A stretch of DNA of 64,000 bases from Sipunculus nudus (lineage: Eukaryota; Annelida; Sipuncula; Golfingiida; Sipunculidae). The stretch covers positions 43,256,456-43,320,455 of the forward strand of contig CM049318.1 of the NCBI GenBank assembly GCA_026874595.1, in the 5' to 3' direction. The notes beneath the pieces are model-generated. The model ran no database searches and was not told the DNA's origin. It was given only the letters and a program-made list of their open reading frames with translations. Of this stretch, positions 24,785 through 36,400 are shown in pieces. The translations under genes were made by a program, and so were the position numbers. Position 1 is the first letter of the stretch; every line of letters begins with the position of its first letter.

Positions 24785-24852
24785 CCAAGATGCCAAGAAA
24801 TATTTAGTTTTCATTTTGGTTCACAGTTGATCTGAAGTATGGCTTCTTTCAG

Positions 24853-24892
24853 ATTGGACATGGAAACCATGCTTAATAAACTGGTGCCAGAG
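24853..24892 (+). CDS. host gene exon: YjbQ/UPF0047 family protein, internal exon
   Basis: A 40-nt exon follows 'cttctttcag' and precedes 'gtgagaat'. It supplies the last base of a codon and then LDMETMLNKLVPE. In YjbQ/UPF0047 proteins a segment of the form DVRxDxExxLNRLVPE follows the conserved HTSA-type motif, so this is the expected position. It joins in phase 0 to the exon at 25281. An upstream AG at 24828-24829 ('ttcacag') is an alternative acceptor. The upstream part of the protein, including HTSA, was not found in this window. Bacterial members have been linked to thiamine-phosphate synthesis, but their role in animals is unclear. Confidence 0.85.
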
Positions 24893-25280
24893 GTGAGAAT
24901 TTAAAACCTTTTAATATTTAATCAATACATGTATTTTATTTTAAATTCAGATATAAACAAACACCTTTTTACCTCTAAGAAATATCTAGGTCACAGTAGT
25001 GTCCATAGTAGCAGGTTCCACAAACTCTGACATTACTTACCTCGTATCATTTTTGCATGATCTAGGATACAAACCTTGATCAATTACTGATCCAGATGGT
25101 AGTTAGGAGTATTACTGTCCTCACAGACTCTGGCATTATTTGGCTTATATCAAATTCCCATGATCTAGGATTAAAAACTTGAGCATTCAATGAACCATTT
25201 TTCTCACATACTGGTAATTAATCATAATTTGTAATCCTTAGATTGTATGATGAACATTGCATGTTTCTGATGTGTTTCAG

Positions 25281-25322
25281 AGCACACCATTCAGACACAG
25301 CTGTGAGGGTCCTGATGACATG
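25281..25322 (+). CDS. host gene exon: YjbQ/UPF0047 family protein, internal exon
   Basis: A 42-nt exon lies between 'tgatgtgtttcag' and 'gtgagtgt'. It encodes STPFRHSCEGPDDM. The pattern xxRHxxEGPDDM directly before PAH is characteristic of the UPF0047 family. Both flanking introns (24893-25280 and 25323-25685) are phase 0 and under 400 bp, so they are ordinary in size, unlike the final intron. Confidence 0.9.
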
Positions 25323-25685
25323 GTGAGTGTGATTAAATAAAAAAAAGTCTGTTTGTTTGTACCACTGCACCATAATTCACCAGTGTTTGTAAAGTAAACA
25401 CACAGAGTTGTGGGAATATACTTTGAGATTAATATCACTTGCTCACATTGAAAACTTTAAACTGTTAAGTGAAAAGCCAAATCTTGTTAGTAGTTTATGT
25501 ATGTTGTATCAATCACTGACCTACTGATGGATGTTTACGGTGTTTGACTCTGGACTAAGGAGGATCTCAATCAAGCCATGTCCACCCTAGACCTGTATAG
25601 TAGACCTTAGATGTGTACTTTATGTTCTAGTACCTAATTTATTAAATGCCATACTAAAAAACAGCCTGACCTTTTCTTTCTGCAG

Positions 25686-25803
25686 CCAGCCCATGTCAAG
25701 GCCAGTATGATGGGAGCAAGTGTCACAATACCAATTACTGATGGTAAACTGAACCTCGGAACTTGGCAGGGAATTTGGCTCTGTGAACATCGCAACCATG
25801 CAA
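25686..25803 (+). CDS. host gene exon: YjbQ/UPF0047 family protein, core exon
   Basis: A 118-nt exon lies between 'tctttctgcag' and 'gtaagtcag'. It encodes 39 full codons, including [20 protein letters not shown] and [16 protein letters not shown], plus one base of the next codon. The segment centred on LGTWQG is the most conserved part of UPF0047/YjbQ proteins and makes the family assignment firm. The exon ends in phase 1, which fits exactly with the terminal exon 28 kb downstream. No stop codon or frameshift is present, in contrast to every other coding remnant here, so the gene is probably active. Confidence 0.93.
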
Positions 25804-26059
25804 GTAAGTCAGATCAACCGTGAACAAAAATGAAAACTAAATATTTCTTGGCACGCAGGTGCCATGGTATCCCCAGACAATTAATCCACCCCCACCCCCC
25901 CTTTTAAGAATAGACCCCCCATCTTCAGCAGCATATACTGACACTTGGCAAGCAACTATGGTTTCTTCCATCCATCAACTTGAGAACCAATATTTTTCAC
26001 CAAATATGGGGGCTAATACGGTGAATCACTCCTGAGAAAATGGGATTAATTTATACTAT
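25804..26059. other. start of the 28-kb intron, no repeat recognised
   Basis: Follows the GTAAGT donor. The sequence includes a C-rich stretch ('ccacccccacccccc', about 25888-25905) and no coding potential. Confidence 0.6.
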
Positions 26060-26478
26060 AACAAGTGACCCAGGGGTCATGATGCTCAGCTGACTAGGAT
26101 AACATTCACCAATGAAATTTTATTAATGCCACATTTTGTAGGTGGTATCCCCATTCAACTTACACATAGCTCAGAGGATATGGGTAACAGAGACCTATTT
26201 CAGGTTTCCATGCAGATTTTTCATGGATCTCCCTGGATGTCAGTTAGAAGATTCTAGGTGCAATGGTTTTATTTAATGCCCTATTAACAGACAACTGCAG
26301 CTTTGAAGATCTCAAAAATAGAAAAAAAAATGTATAAAAAAATTCGAAAAAAAAAAATCCAGGTGGCACCATCAGTCTGCAGGAACTGTTAAAACAGTCC
26401 TTGATGAATATGCATACAAAGGATCATGGTAATCAATGCATCAGTTCTTCAGATACTGGAGCTTTTGTAACCATTTTT
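26060..26478 (-). repeat. HA' element fragment, inverted
   Basis: The HA' 3' terminus is read in reverse ('acaagtgacccaggggtcatgatgctcagctga', 26060 onward). Part of a 310-bp core unit follows in the same reverse orientation, with 'ccaggtggcaccatcagtctgcaggaactg' near 26360. Inserted in the host intron in the minus orientation. Confidence 0.7.
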
Positions 26479-28930
26479 AGCAAACCTGTGAGCTTATGCG
26501 ATGGTGCGGCACTGTGTGTCAGCCGTCGTGCATTGTCCGTACATTAACCATAGCTATCTAAAAGATGGCAGAAGCTAGCATCACCAAATCTTTTGCAAAT
26601 AATCAGTCATCTGAAAAACTCTATCAGATTTTGTTTATTTCTTTATTAACTGCATTTTCTTAGTCTTAGATTTTATAGGGAAAAAGCTAAAAAAGGTTAA
26701 AAAATCTTCTTCTCCAAAACTGTCCAGGCAAATTGTCCAATATTTCACAGAAATGATCCCTGGAACAATCTCTTTCAAGTTTGTTCAAATGGTTGCATTT
26801 CGTAGAGATTTTTGGCTTAGTTACAGGAGGTTGTACTGAGTCATCTGTCCAAAAAAGCACACTAAAATTAAAATCTCAGAAATGGCTAGGGCTATAATCA
26901 CCAAATTTTATACCAATGTTTGTCACATGTCATATCTGAAATTGAGGTATTGGTGGCGCCACCTTAATTGATGTGTTTTTTACAAGCGAAAATGTAATTT
27001 TAAAGTCTTCTAGCTTATACACTGATTTATGATGAAACTGTTAAAGCTGATTGGTTTAAACTTTACAAGAATTATTCTATGGTAGGGTTCTGCCAGTTTT
27101 ATAAGAATAGATTGGGTAAATACAGCTTTAAAAAAGCATTGTAGCCAATTGAAAAAGGCTTTCTGTGTTTGAAAACAGATTTGACAACATGCTGAGTTTC
27201 AGCAGCCAAGTCAAGAGGTCACTCAGTACAACCAGGTGGGGTCCAGACATCACCATGGCAACTGACCAGGCTCTAGCAGATGTCTAGACAATGTGTCTAG
27301 ATGTCTAGACACAGCGTTTAGATGTCTAGACACTGTCTAGATGCAGAATTCCCAGATTATTGGAACTACATCTTTCAACTGTTTGAAAAAAATTTGGTTT
27401 GCATTTTTAGCAAATCAGGTTTATCATCAGGTCACATGTAAACTGCTGCGCCCTCATCTTTGGTTGACCTCTGACCTTTCCTCGCTGCCCAGCGTCCATT
27501 TGTGCATCTGTTTCCACACATAAACCCACATATCTCGGGAAGCGTTTGACCGATCAGGCTAAAAATTTTGCACAAATCTAGCCCTTTGATAGCTTTATAA
27601 CATACACTAAAAATGGTGGCACCACCTGCAACCATTTATGCACAGCGTCCATTTGTTCATCTGCCTTGGGATAATATTACTCATATCTCAGCAATGGTTT
27701 GACTTATCCACCTGAAATTTTGCAGGTTTATACATCCTGCACAGCTTTCTTGATTTTATGACAGGTGGCACTACCTACATTCACATTTACTCTGCAGACG
27801 TCCAAGCTCATATCTCGGGAACCGTTTGACTGATTGGGCCAAAATGTTGCTTGTGTATAGATCTCGCATAGCTCTTCATCATAGGCAAAACTGGTGGTGC
27901 CACCTGCAACCATTTATGCACAGCGTCCATCTGTTCATCTGCCTTGGGATAACATTACTCATATCTCAGCAGTGGTTTGACTTATCCACCTGAAATTTTG
28001 CAGGTTAATACATCCTGGACAGCTATCTCGATTTTATAACAGGTGGCGCCACCTACATTCACATTTACACTGCAGACATCCAGGCTCATATCTTGGGAAC
28101 CATTTGACTGATTGGGCAAAAAGTTTGCACGTGTATAGATCTCACATAGCTCTGCATCATAGGCAAAACTGGTGGCGCCATCTGCAACCACTTATGCACA
28201 GCGTCCATCCGTTCATCTGCCTTGGGATAAAATCCCTCATATCTCAGCAGTGGTTTGACTTATCCACCTGAAATTTTGCAGGTTTATACATCATGGACAG
28301 GTTTCTTGATTTTATGACAGGTGGCGCCACCTACATTCACATTTACTCTGCAGACATCCAAGCTCATATCTTAGGAACCATTTGACTGATTAGGCCAAAA
28401 TTTTGCATGTGTATAGATCTCACATAGCTCTTCATCATACGCAAAACTGGTGGCGCCACCTGCAACCACTTATGCACAGCATCCATCTGTTGATCTGCCT
28501 TGGGATAAAATCACTCATATCTCGGCAGTGGTTTGACTTATCCACCTGAAATTTTGCAGGTTTATACATCCTGGACAATTTTCTCGATTTTATGACAGGT
28601 GGCACCACCTACATTCACGTTTAAGCTGCAGACATCCATACTAATATGCAACACACCACGCTGTATTCCCCTTGCCACTTAATCCATGCCTCACTTCACC
28701 CGTCCCACTCAGATTTCTGCGGATACACATAGTGGCTTGTCGACTACCCATATTCTGGTTTTAAAATGTCCTAGTCCCAAACTTGCAGGTCAGAAACGTC
28801 CATTTTGCTGAAATAATAATGACTAAGGTAGATATGCAGGACTTAGGAGGATCAATATTAAATTTTAAAAATAAACCTCTATTCATACTCCTAAACTTTG
28901 CACAGGTTTGCATTAGGCCTGTAGGCCTTG
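26479..28930 (+). mobile_element. HB element, full-length copy
   Basis: Starts AGCAAACCTGTGAGC after TTTTT and ends CACAGGTTTGC, hairpin AGGCCT-GT-AGGCCT and CTTG (28927-28930). The first third is single-copy HB body. A cluster of TCTAGA palindromes lies at 27275-27345. The ~280-bp array runs from about 27490 to 28640 with four units. No coding gene is present. Confidence 0.85.
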
Positions 28931-29001
28931 TTACTTGATCATTCCATGTGTTTATTTTAATTGTTTATTATCCTAAATATGAAGCCTTTGCAAATATTTT
29001 T

Positions 29002-30704
29002 ATGCCCCCGCCACAAAGTGGCCGGGGCATATAGTTTTACCCATGTCCGTCATTCCGTCCTTCCGTCATTCCAAAATGAAACAGTTGTACGGACTTTTTT
29101 TCGCAATGCCTGCCGATATTGGCCTGATTTTTGGTGTGTGGGCAGATATAGACCAGTTACAGATCGAGTTCGCGTTTTGTCCCGGTTGACCTACTTTTGA
29201 CCGTTTTACGGCTCCTAAACTTAGAAAATTTCATGAAAAACAGAAATATTCATGACAGATACACTTTTTTTCGCAATGCCTGCAGATATTGGCCTGATTT
29301 TTTTTGTGTGGGTAGATATAGACCAGTTACAGATCGAGTTCGCGTTTTGTCCCGGTTGACCTACTTTTGACCGTTTTACGGCTCCTAAACTTAGAAAATT
29401 TCATGAAAAATAGAAATATTCATGACAGATACACTTTTTTTCGCAATGCCTGCAGATATTGGCCTGATTTTTTTTGTGTGGGCAGATATAGACCAGTTAC
29501 AGATCGAGTTCGCGTTTCGTCCTGGTTGACCTACTTTTGACCGTTTTACAGCTCCTGAACATAGAAAATTTCCTTAAAAAATATGAAATTTCATGACAAA
29601 TACACATGTACGTTTTTTTTTTCTCAGTGCCTGCAGATATTGGCCTGATTTTTTGGTGTGTGGACAGATATAGACCAGTTACAGATTGAGTTCGCGTTTC
29701 GTCCTGGTTGACCTACTTTTGATCGTTTTACGGCTCCTAAACTTAGAAATTTTCATGAAAAATAGAAATATTCATGACAGATACACATGTACGGACTTTT
29801 TATCGCAATGCCTGCAGATATTGGCCTAATTTTTGGTGTGTGGGCAGATATAGACCAGTTACAGATCGAGTTCGCGTTTCGTCCCGGTTGACTTACTTTT
29901 GACCATTTTACGGCTCCTGAACATAGAAAATTTCATGAAAAATATGAAATTTCATGACAAATACACATGTACAGACGTTTTTTCGCAATGCCTGCAGATA
30001 TTGGCCTGATTTTTGGTGTGTCGGCAGATATTCACCAGTTACAGATGGAGTTCACGTTTTGTCCCAGTTGACCTATTTTTGACCGTTTGACGGTGCTCTA
30101 ACATAGAAAATTTCATAAAAAAGGTGCACATGTATGGACTTTTTTTCGCAGTGCCTGCAGATATGGGCCTGATTTTTTGGTGTAGGCAGATAATGACCAG
30201 TTACAGATCAAGTTCTTGTTTTGTCTCAGTTGACCTACTTTTGACCATTTGACTGCTCCTGAACATAGAAAGTTTCATGAAAAATATAAATTTTCATAAC
30301 AAATGCATATGTACTGACTTTTTTTCCTCAATGCCTGCAGATACCACCCTGATTTTTTATTGTGTGGGCAGATAATGACAGTTAAAGATCGAGTTTGCGT
30401 TTCATCCTGGTTGACCTACTTTTGATTGTTTTACGGATCCTAAACATAGAAAATTTCATGAAAGACAGAAATTTTTATGGAAAATGCACATGTATGGACT
30501 TTTTTTTCACAATGCCTGCATATACTGGCATGATTTTTGGTGTGTTGCTTGATAATGACCTGTTACAGATCGAGTTTGCATTTTGCCCTTGTTGACCTAC
30601 TTTTGACCATACGACACCTCCTAAACTTAAAAAATTTTCCAAATTTTACAAATGTTTCTAATTTGCCCAAGGCGGGGGCATTCGTGTCGTTCCGACACAT
30701 CTAG
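29002..30704 (+). mobile_element. HC element, second copy with ~9 core units
   Basis: 5' hairpin ATGCCCCCGCCAC-AAA-GTGGC-CGGGGCAT, then GTCCGTCATTCCGTCC. The 3' end has GGCGGGGGCAT (exact inverse of ATGCCCCCGCC), the stem GTGTCG-TTC-CGACAC and CTAG at 30701-30704. About nine units carry 'tgcctgcagatattggcc', with phrases near 29107, 29278, 29452, 29630, 29809, 29989, 30152, 30329 and 30515. Some early units are shortened by about 10 bp. Confidence 0.87.
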
Positions 30705-30964
30705 TTTAACAAATGAGAGGGTAAAATATCCACATTTTTTTAAATAATGACTTAAATATATTTAACTATATATGTATTCTTCCAGCTATATTTTTCATAT
30801 CTAAATGATTGAGGATGATCTGCATCCTGCATCGACAGTTGCCTAAGTAACATTTATATGTCAAAGTGACAAGGAAACGGTCATGATTTTTTTGTCGCAG
30901 GTCCTGAAAAAGTCATGAAGAAGTCATGAAATTTTGATTTGCTGGAAGTGTATGAACCCTGAAA
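30705..30964. other. unassigned AT-rich sequence
   Basis: About 260 bases between HC and an HB fragment. No coding potential or family identity recognised. Confidence 0.5.
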
Positions 30965-32797
30965 TTATTCTTAGGTGGCCTTTGTTCAAGTTTACTTAAA
31001 TGATTTTTGGCAGAATTATTGGACCTTTTACAATGAAAGAACTGCATCTTTTTATAATTTTCTCGATTTTATGACAGGTGGCACCACCTACATTCACGTT
31101 TAAGCTGCAGACATCCATGCTAATATGCAACACACCTCACTCTATTCCCCTTGCCACTTAATCCATGCCTCGCTTCACCCGTCCCACTCTGATTTCTGCG
31201 GATACACAGTCCCTTGTTGACTACCGTAAAATCTCCACTTAAAACTGCACTTCCGATTAAAACCGCACCCAGACTTCGCCGAAATTCCAGGTGAGACATC
31301 GCGAGGGGCTCAAATACTAAGAACCCCCCTTTAAAACCGCACCAACTTTCGCTACGGATTGATTTGACAAAAGACACAATCAAGCTATCATCTAGAAATG
31401 AACACGCGTAGGTTGCAACTCGGCCATTCCTGTCCACTTTTAAATTCCTTGGGCATTTTATTTAAACACATCATAACACTTTTTTTGCCCCTAGGGTCAC
31501 TCAAGCATGAAGTTTGGGAAGACGCAAGGGCCGGTGAACCTCTGCCTGTTTATACAGATTTTATATTCCGTGCCGTATTCTTGTTTGCTACTGATTTATC
31601 ATTATATTTTGGAAAAAAATATTCTGATGATCCATTTCAAGTCACTGTATATTTTAATTCTAAAATTTTTTTATGAAAATACCATTTTCTGGAATTACTC
31701 GGAAGATTCAAATCATTTTCATACTGGTTACTTCGGTATTATCATCGTCACATCGTACGTTGACATCGCTCCACGTCACAATTTGCTGGCACGTTTGAAA
31801 ACATCGCTGGTCAACTTAACTAAATATCAAAGTAATTGAAGTTAGCTTGTCGAGATACGCACGTATAGGAAACATGACGCTTGATAACAAGTGATTTTAA
31901 GGTGAAATTAAAGTGGCCAGTCGGGGTAAGCAAGTTTTTTTTCCTGAAGAAAGTTTCTGTGTGGGGAGCCATTTTGTCAAGGCAGTGTTCACGCAAGGCA
32001 CGCTGGGACAAAATAGGTGGCTGTTCTGTTTACCACCCACCGCGTACAGCCGTTCAAAATATTCTTAGCAGAATACCGGGGCGTTTCAGCACATGGCGGC
32101 ACTCAAACTTGATTTTAAAACGATCGTCTGCCATTGTGTGACTCCTTACGATGTCAGCTTTTTATTCATTTTACGTTTTAAACAAATAATCATTGCTAAA
32201 TAATGCCGCAAATGGGTTTAAAGTAGGCTTTTATTTCAATTTTGCTTGACCATGCCCAACGAAGTGGGCCGCTGTGTGTTACAGCAGGGTTGTTGTAACG
32301 TATTATTTGGTGACAATTACCAAAATTTTATAACAAGTTATATATCACACGAAAACTTATTAGCAATATTTAATTTATAAATAACAAATAATCGTAAATA
32401 ATACATTTACACATGGTTCCCATACATGCGAGACTGCTGCTAAGAACGGCCTTCGAAAGTTGCCCACTCGCCGGCCCCAAAACGATGTCTGTCAGGAAGA
32501 TATTCAGGAAACCCTTCTAGTATAAACCGCACTGTGCTTTCAGGAAATCAACCTGATTTCAAGATTTTGAATTTCTTGATTAAACCGCGGTTTTAAGTGG
32601 AGATTTTACGGTACCCATATTCTGGTTTTAAAATGTCCCAGTCTGAAACTTGCAGGTGGGAAACGTCAGTTTTGCTGAAATCATAATGACATAGGTAGAT
32701 ATGCAAGACTTAAGAGGATCAATATTAAATTTTAAAAATAAACCTCCATTCATAATCCTAAACTTTGCACAGGTTTGCATTAGGCCTGTAGGCCTTG
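30965..32797 (+). mobile_element. HB element, 3' part, interrupted by a TA transposon
   Basis: HB body ('attattcttaggtggcctttg', also at 35950) and array end lead to the HB terminus CACAGGTTTGC, AGGCCT hairpin and CTTG at 32794-32797. Between 31224 and 32611 it is interrupted at 'gacta|cccatattctgg', a phrase that is continuous in the HB copies at 12755 and 28744. The 5' end is missing. Confidence 0.75.
31224..32611. mobile_element. non-autonomous TA-target DNA transposon, 1,388 bp
   Basis: Terminal inverted repeats of about 25 bp start CCGTAAAATCTCCACTTAAA on both strands, with one mismatch just beyond (AACTGC against AACCGC). TA is duplicated at 31222-31223 and 32612-32613. The empty site is seen in two other HB copies, so the ends are certain. 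Several TTAAAACCGC motifs lie just inside the left end, similar in layout to the Tigger element. The inner sequence has no transposase; short open frames at 31398-32141 match nothing I recognise. Likely a Tc1/mariner or pogo-type derivative. Confidence 0.88.
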
Positions 32798-33472
32798 TTT
32801 ATTATTCTGAGGGGTAGTGGGTGGGTAATTATGAGCTCCAAAGCTCAGAGGATATGAGTAACAGAGACCTTATTTCAAGTTTTCTTGGAGATTTTTCAAG
32901 GACCTCCTTGGATGTCAAGTTAGAAGATTCTTGGTCCAATTTCAACCATTTGTGCCCTGTTAACAGACAACCATATCTCAAAAATTAAAAAAAAAAATCC
33001 AGGTGGCACCACCAGCTGCAGGAACTGTTGAAACACTCCATGATCAATATGCATGCAAAGAATCATGCTGATCAATGCATTAGTTGTTCAGATACTGGAG
33101 CTTTCGTATCATATTTTTGATTATTCTGGGGGGGGGGGGGGGGGGAGGGGGTATTTCTGAGCCCCATATCTCAAAGGATATGAGTGACAGAGACCTAATT
33201 TCAGGTTTCCATGGAGACTTTTCATAGGCCTCATTGCATGTCAAGAGAGAAGATTCTACGTGCAACCTATACAATTTGTGCCCTGTTAACAGATGATCGC
33301 ATCTGAAGAGATCTCAAAATAAAGAAAATAATTTGTGAAAAGAGAAAAAATATAGGTGGCACCACCAGGCTGCAGAAACTGATGAAACATTTCATGATCA
33401 AGATCCTTGCAAAAAATCATGATGATCAATGCAATAGTTGTTCAGATAATGGAGTTTTATTATCCCATTTTT
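32798..33472 (-). repeat. HA' core units, inverted, two copies
   Basis: Two roughly 310-bp units in reverse orientation. Each reads 'cagaggatatgagtaacagagacc...tgtgccctgttaacagac...ccaggtggcaccacc...ctgcag...catgatca'. A G-run (33128-33151, one A) marks the variable spot between units. Confidence 0.7.
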
Positions 33473-36400
33473 AGTGAACCTGTGAGCTTATGCGATGGTG
33501 TGGCGGTGTCTGGCCTCTGTTGTCTGTATGTTAATCCATACTATCTTGAAAATGGCAAAAGTTAGCATCACGAAATTAAATGCAAAAAATTAGTCATATA
33601 AAAAACTTTTATCAGCTTTTGCTTATTTTTAAGCTAACTGCATTTTCTTAGATTTTATAGGGAAAAAGCTAAAAAAGCTTTAAAAATCTTCTTCTCCGAA
33701 ACTGTTCAGCCAAATTTTCCAGTATTTCACAGAAATGATTTCTGGAACAATCTCTTTTAAGTTTGTTTGAATGGTTTAAGTTCGGTTATTTTTGGCCAAG
33801 TTACAGGAAGTTGAACTTAGTCATCTGTCCAAAAAAGCATACAAAAAATACAATCTCAGAAACTGCTGGAGCTACCATCACCAAATTTTATGCCAATGTT
33901 GGTCACATGAGTCATATCTGAAATTGAGATATTGTTGGCGCCACCTGCATCAGCCTTTTTCGTACGGGGGTCATCAGTGCAGGATCATACTAACGGCTAC
34001 AAAAAACTTCTTCTCTGAAACCATATGGCCAAATTGTCTAATATCACACAGAAATGATCCTAGAGTAGTGCTTTTTGAAGTTTGTTCAATTGGTCTCAGT
34101 TCAGTGACTTTTGGCTGAGTTATGGGAAGCTGAATTTAGTCATATGCCATAACAGCCCATTTTAGCTCAGTTGCTAGAAAGATCTTCTTCTCAAAAACCA
34201 CTGGGCCACATTTTTAAATCTCACATATTAGTTATCCTTGGATGTTGATAATTCAAGTTTGTTGAAATTTTTTTTGGTTCAGTGAATTTTGGCTAAGTTA
34301 TGGGAAGCTTAACTTAGCCATTTTGCTGTATTTTCGCAAATGAGTTATAAACCTGCAAAACGTTTTTTGACTGACACCACTGAGGCCAATTTGTTTAATA
34401 TTTTACAAGAATAATACCCTGAATAATTTGTATAATATTTTTCTTTTATGGTTCCAAAGAATGAATTTTGGCTGAATTATAAAGATTAATTTGAGTCATT
34501 TTACCATATATGTAAGCTGTGTGAAGCAGATACATCTAGCCTGGCACCAGTTTATCAGCATCTGTTGGATCATGCCTTTAGACATTTAGATTTCAGGTTA
34601 TCTTTGGTTAATATTGACAAGAATGTTTTTTAAAAGCTTTTAAAAAATGTAGATTTATGATTTTAGATATTCCTCATTCCAGGGCAATGTTTACAATCAC
34701 AGGTATACAGCTCTCTGTGGGTATATATTTCAAGATTTTGCCATCAGTGAGATGTATCTGTATTATAATTTTGCATTCAATATACATCTGTAGTAATTTT
34801 TAGCGAACCTGTGAGCTAATGCGATAGTGTGGTGGAGTCTGTCATGTGTACGTTAACCCATACTATCTCCAAAATGACTGGAGCTGGCATCATGAAATTT
34901 CATGCAAAAAAATTGCCATCTGAAAAACTCTGCATTTTCTTAGATTTTATAGAGAAAAAGCTCAAAAACCTTTAAAAATCTTCTCCTTCGAAACAGTCAA
35001 GCCAAATTGTTCAATATTTCACAGAAATAATTTTTTATACCATCTCTCTCAAGTTTGTTTGAATTGTTCAAGTTTGGTGAATTTTGGCTGAGTTACAGGA
35101 AGTTGAACTTAGTCATCTACAAAAAAGCACACTAAAATGACAGTCTCAGAAACGGCCAGAGCTATCATCACCAAATTTTATGCCAGTGTTCGTCTCATGA
35201 GTCATATATGAAATTCAGGTATTGGAGGTTCCACTTGCATTGACCTTTTTTGTACGGGGGTCATTGGTCATCTGTACATTAACCCCTAATTTCTCAGGAA
35301 TAGCAGGAGCTTCCATACCCAGATTTTATGCAATAATCTGTCACATATCAAATTTTGTGGGATTCAGCTTTTTTTTTTGCTATTTGCATTTACTTAGATT
35401 TTATAGGGAAAAAGCTGAAAAACTTTTAAAAGTCTTCTTCTTGTTAACGGTCCAGCCAAATCATTCAATATTTAACAGAAATGATCCTTGAGGCAAACCC
35501 TCTCAAGTTTGTTCAAATGGTTAGCATTTGATGAATTTTAATGGATTTACATGAATTTAAACAGTCATTTGGACAAGTAAGCATACTGACAAAGTAATCT
35601 CAGAAATGACAGAAGCTAGCATTACCAAGTATTGTGCAAATGTTGGTCACATGACCCATATTTGAAATTGCAGATTTTGTGGTGCCTCCTTCATTGACCT
35701 GTTTTTTATGGGGCAAAAACCTCATAATTTTAGCCTCTTTCAGCTTAAAATGTTTATGATGAAACTGTCAAGTTAAATCGTCAAATTTTTCAAAAGAATT
35801 ATCCTAGGACGTGGTTCTTTCAATCATTTCAGAAAAGCTTAAGTTGGTCTTATGGCCATTATTATGTCTAACCTATTTCAAACTGAGGACTGCAATAGTG
35901 TTCTTCTACAAAATTATTGTTTCACTTATAACTTCTGTAACATGGCACAAAAATTATTCTTAGGTGGCCTTTGTTCAAGTTTACTTGAATGATTTTTGGC
36001 AGAATTATTGGACCTTCAACAATAAAAGGACTGCATCTTTTATCATTCTAGATATTTTGATAACAAGTTTATGAATATGTCAGCTTGGCAAAAAAAACAT
36101 TTTAGCCAAAGTCTTTCAGTATGTGTAAACAGTTTTACCAACAGGCCAAGATTGTGTCTGTATCTTCAAATAGGTTGAGAAACTGCCAACTGTTTCAGAT
36201 TTGGCAACAGATCAAGAGTTCATTCAGTGCAGCGAGATATAGGTCATGAGTTCAATCAGTGCAGCCAAGCACAAGGCATGTGATCACCTCATGGGTGACA
36301 TATGAACACCTCATGGGCACCATGTGATTACTTCATGGCTGTCATGCCCCTCAGGGCAGGGCCCCTGCATGAGCTGATGCAATGGTGTGGCTACTATTTC

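Noticed and set aside
31398-32141. Three overlapping short open frames inside the 1,388-bp TA element
   Set aside because: None has transposase motifs or a sensible start context, and they lie on different frames and strands.
33128-33151. Long G-run (and C-run at 20156-20169) as possible G-quadruplex regulatory elements
   Set aside because: They sit at variable positions of repeat units and are prone to assembly error; no further evidence of function.
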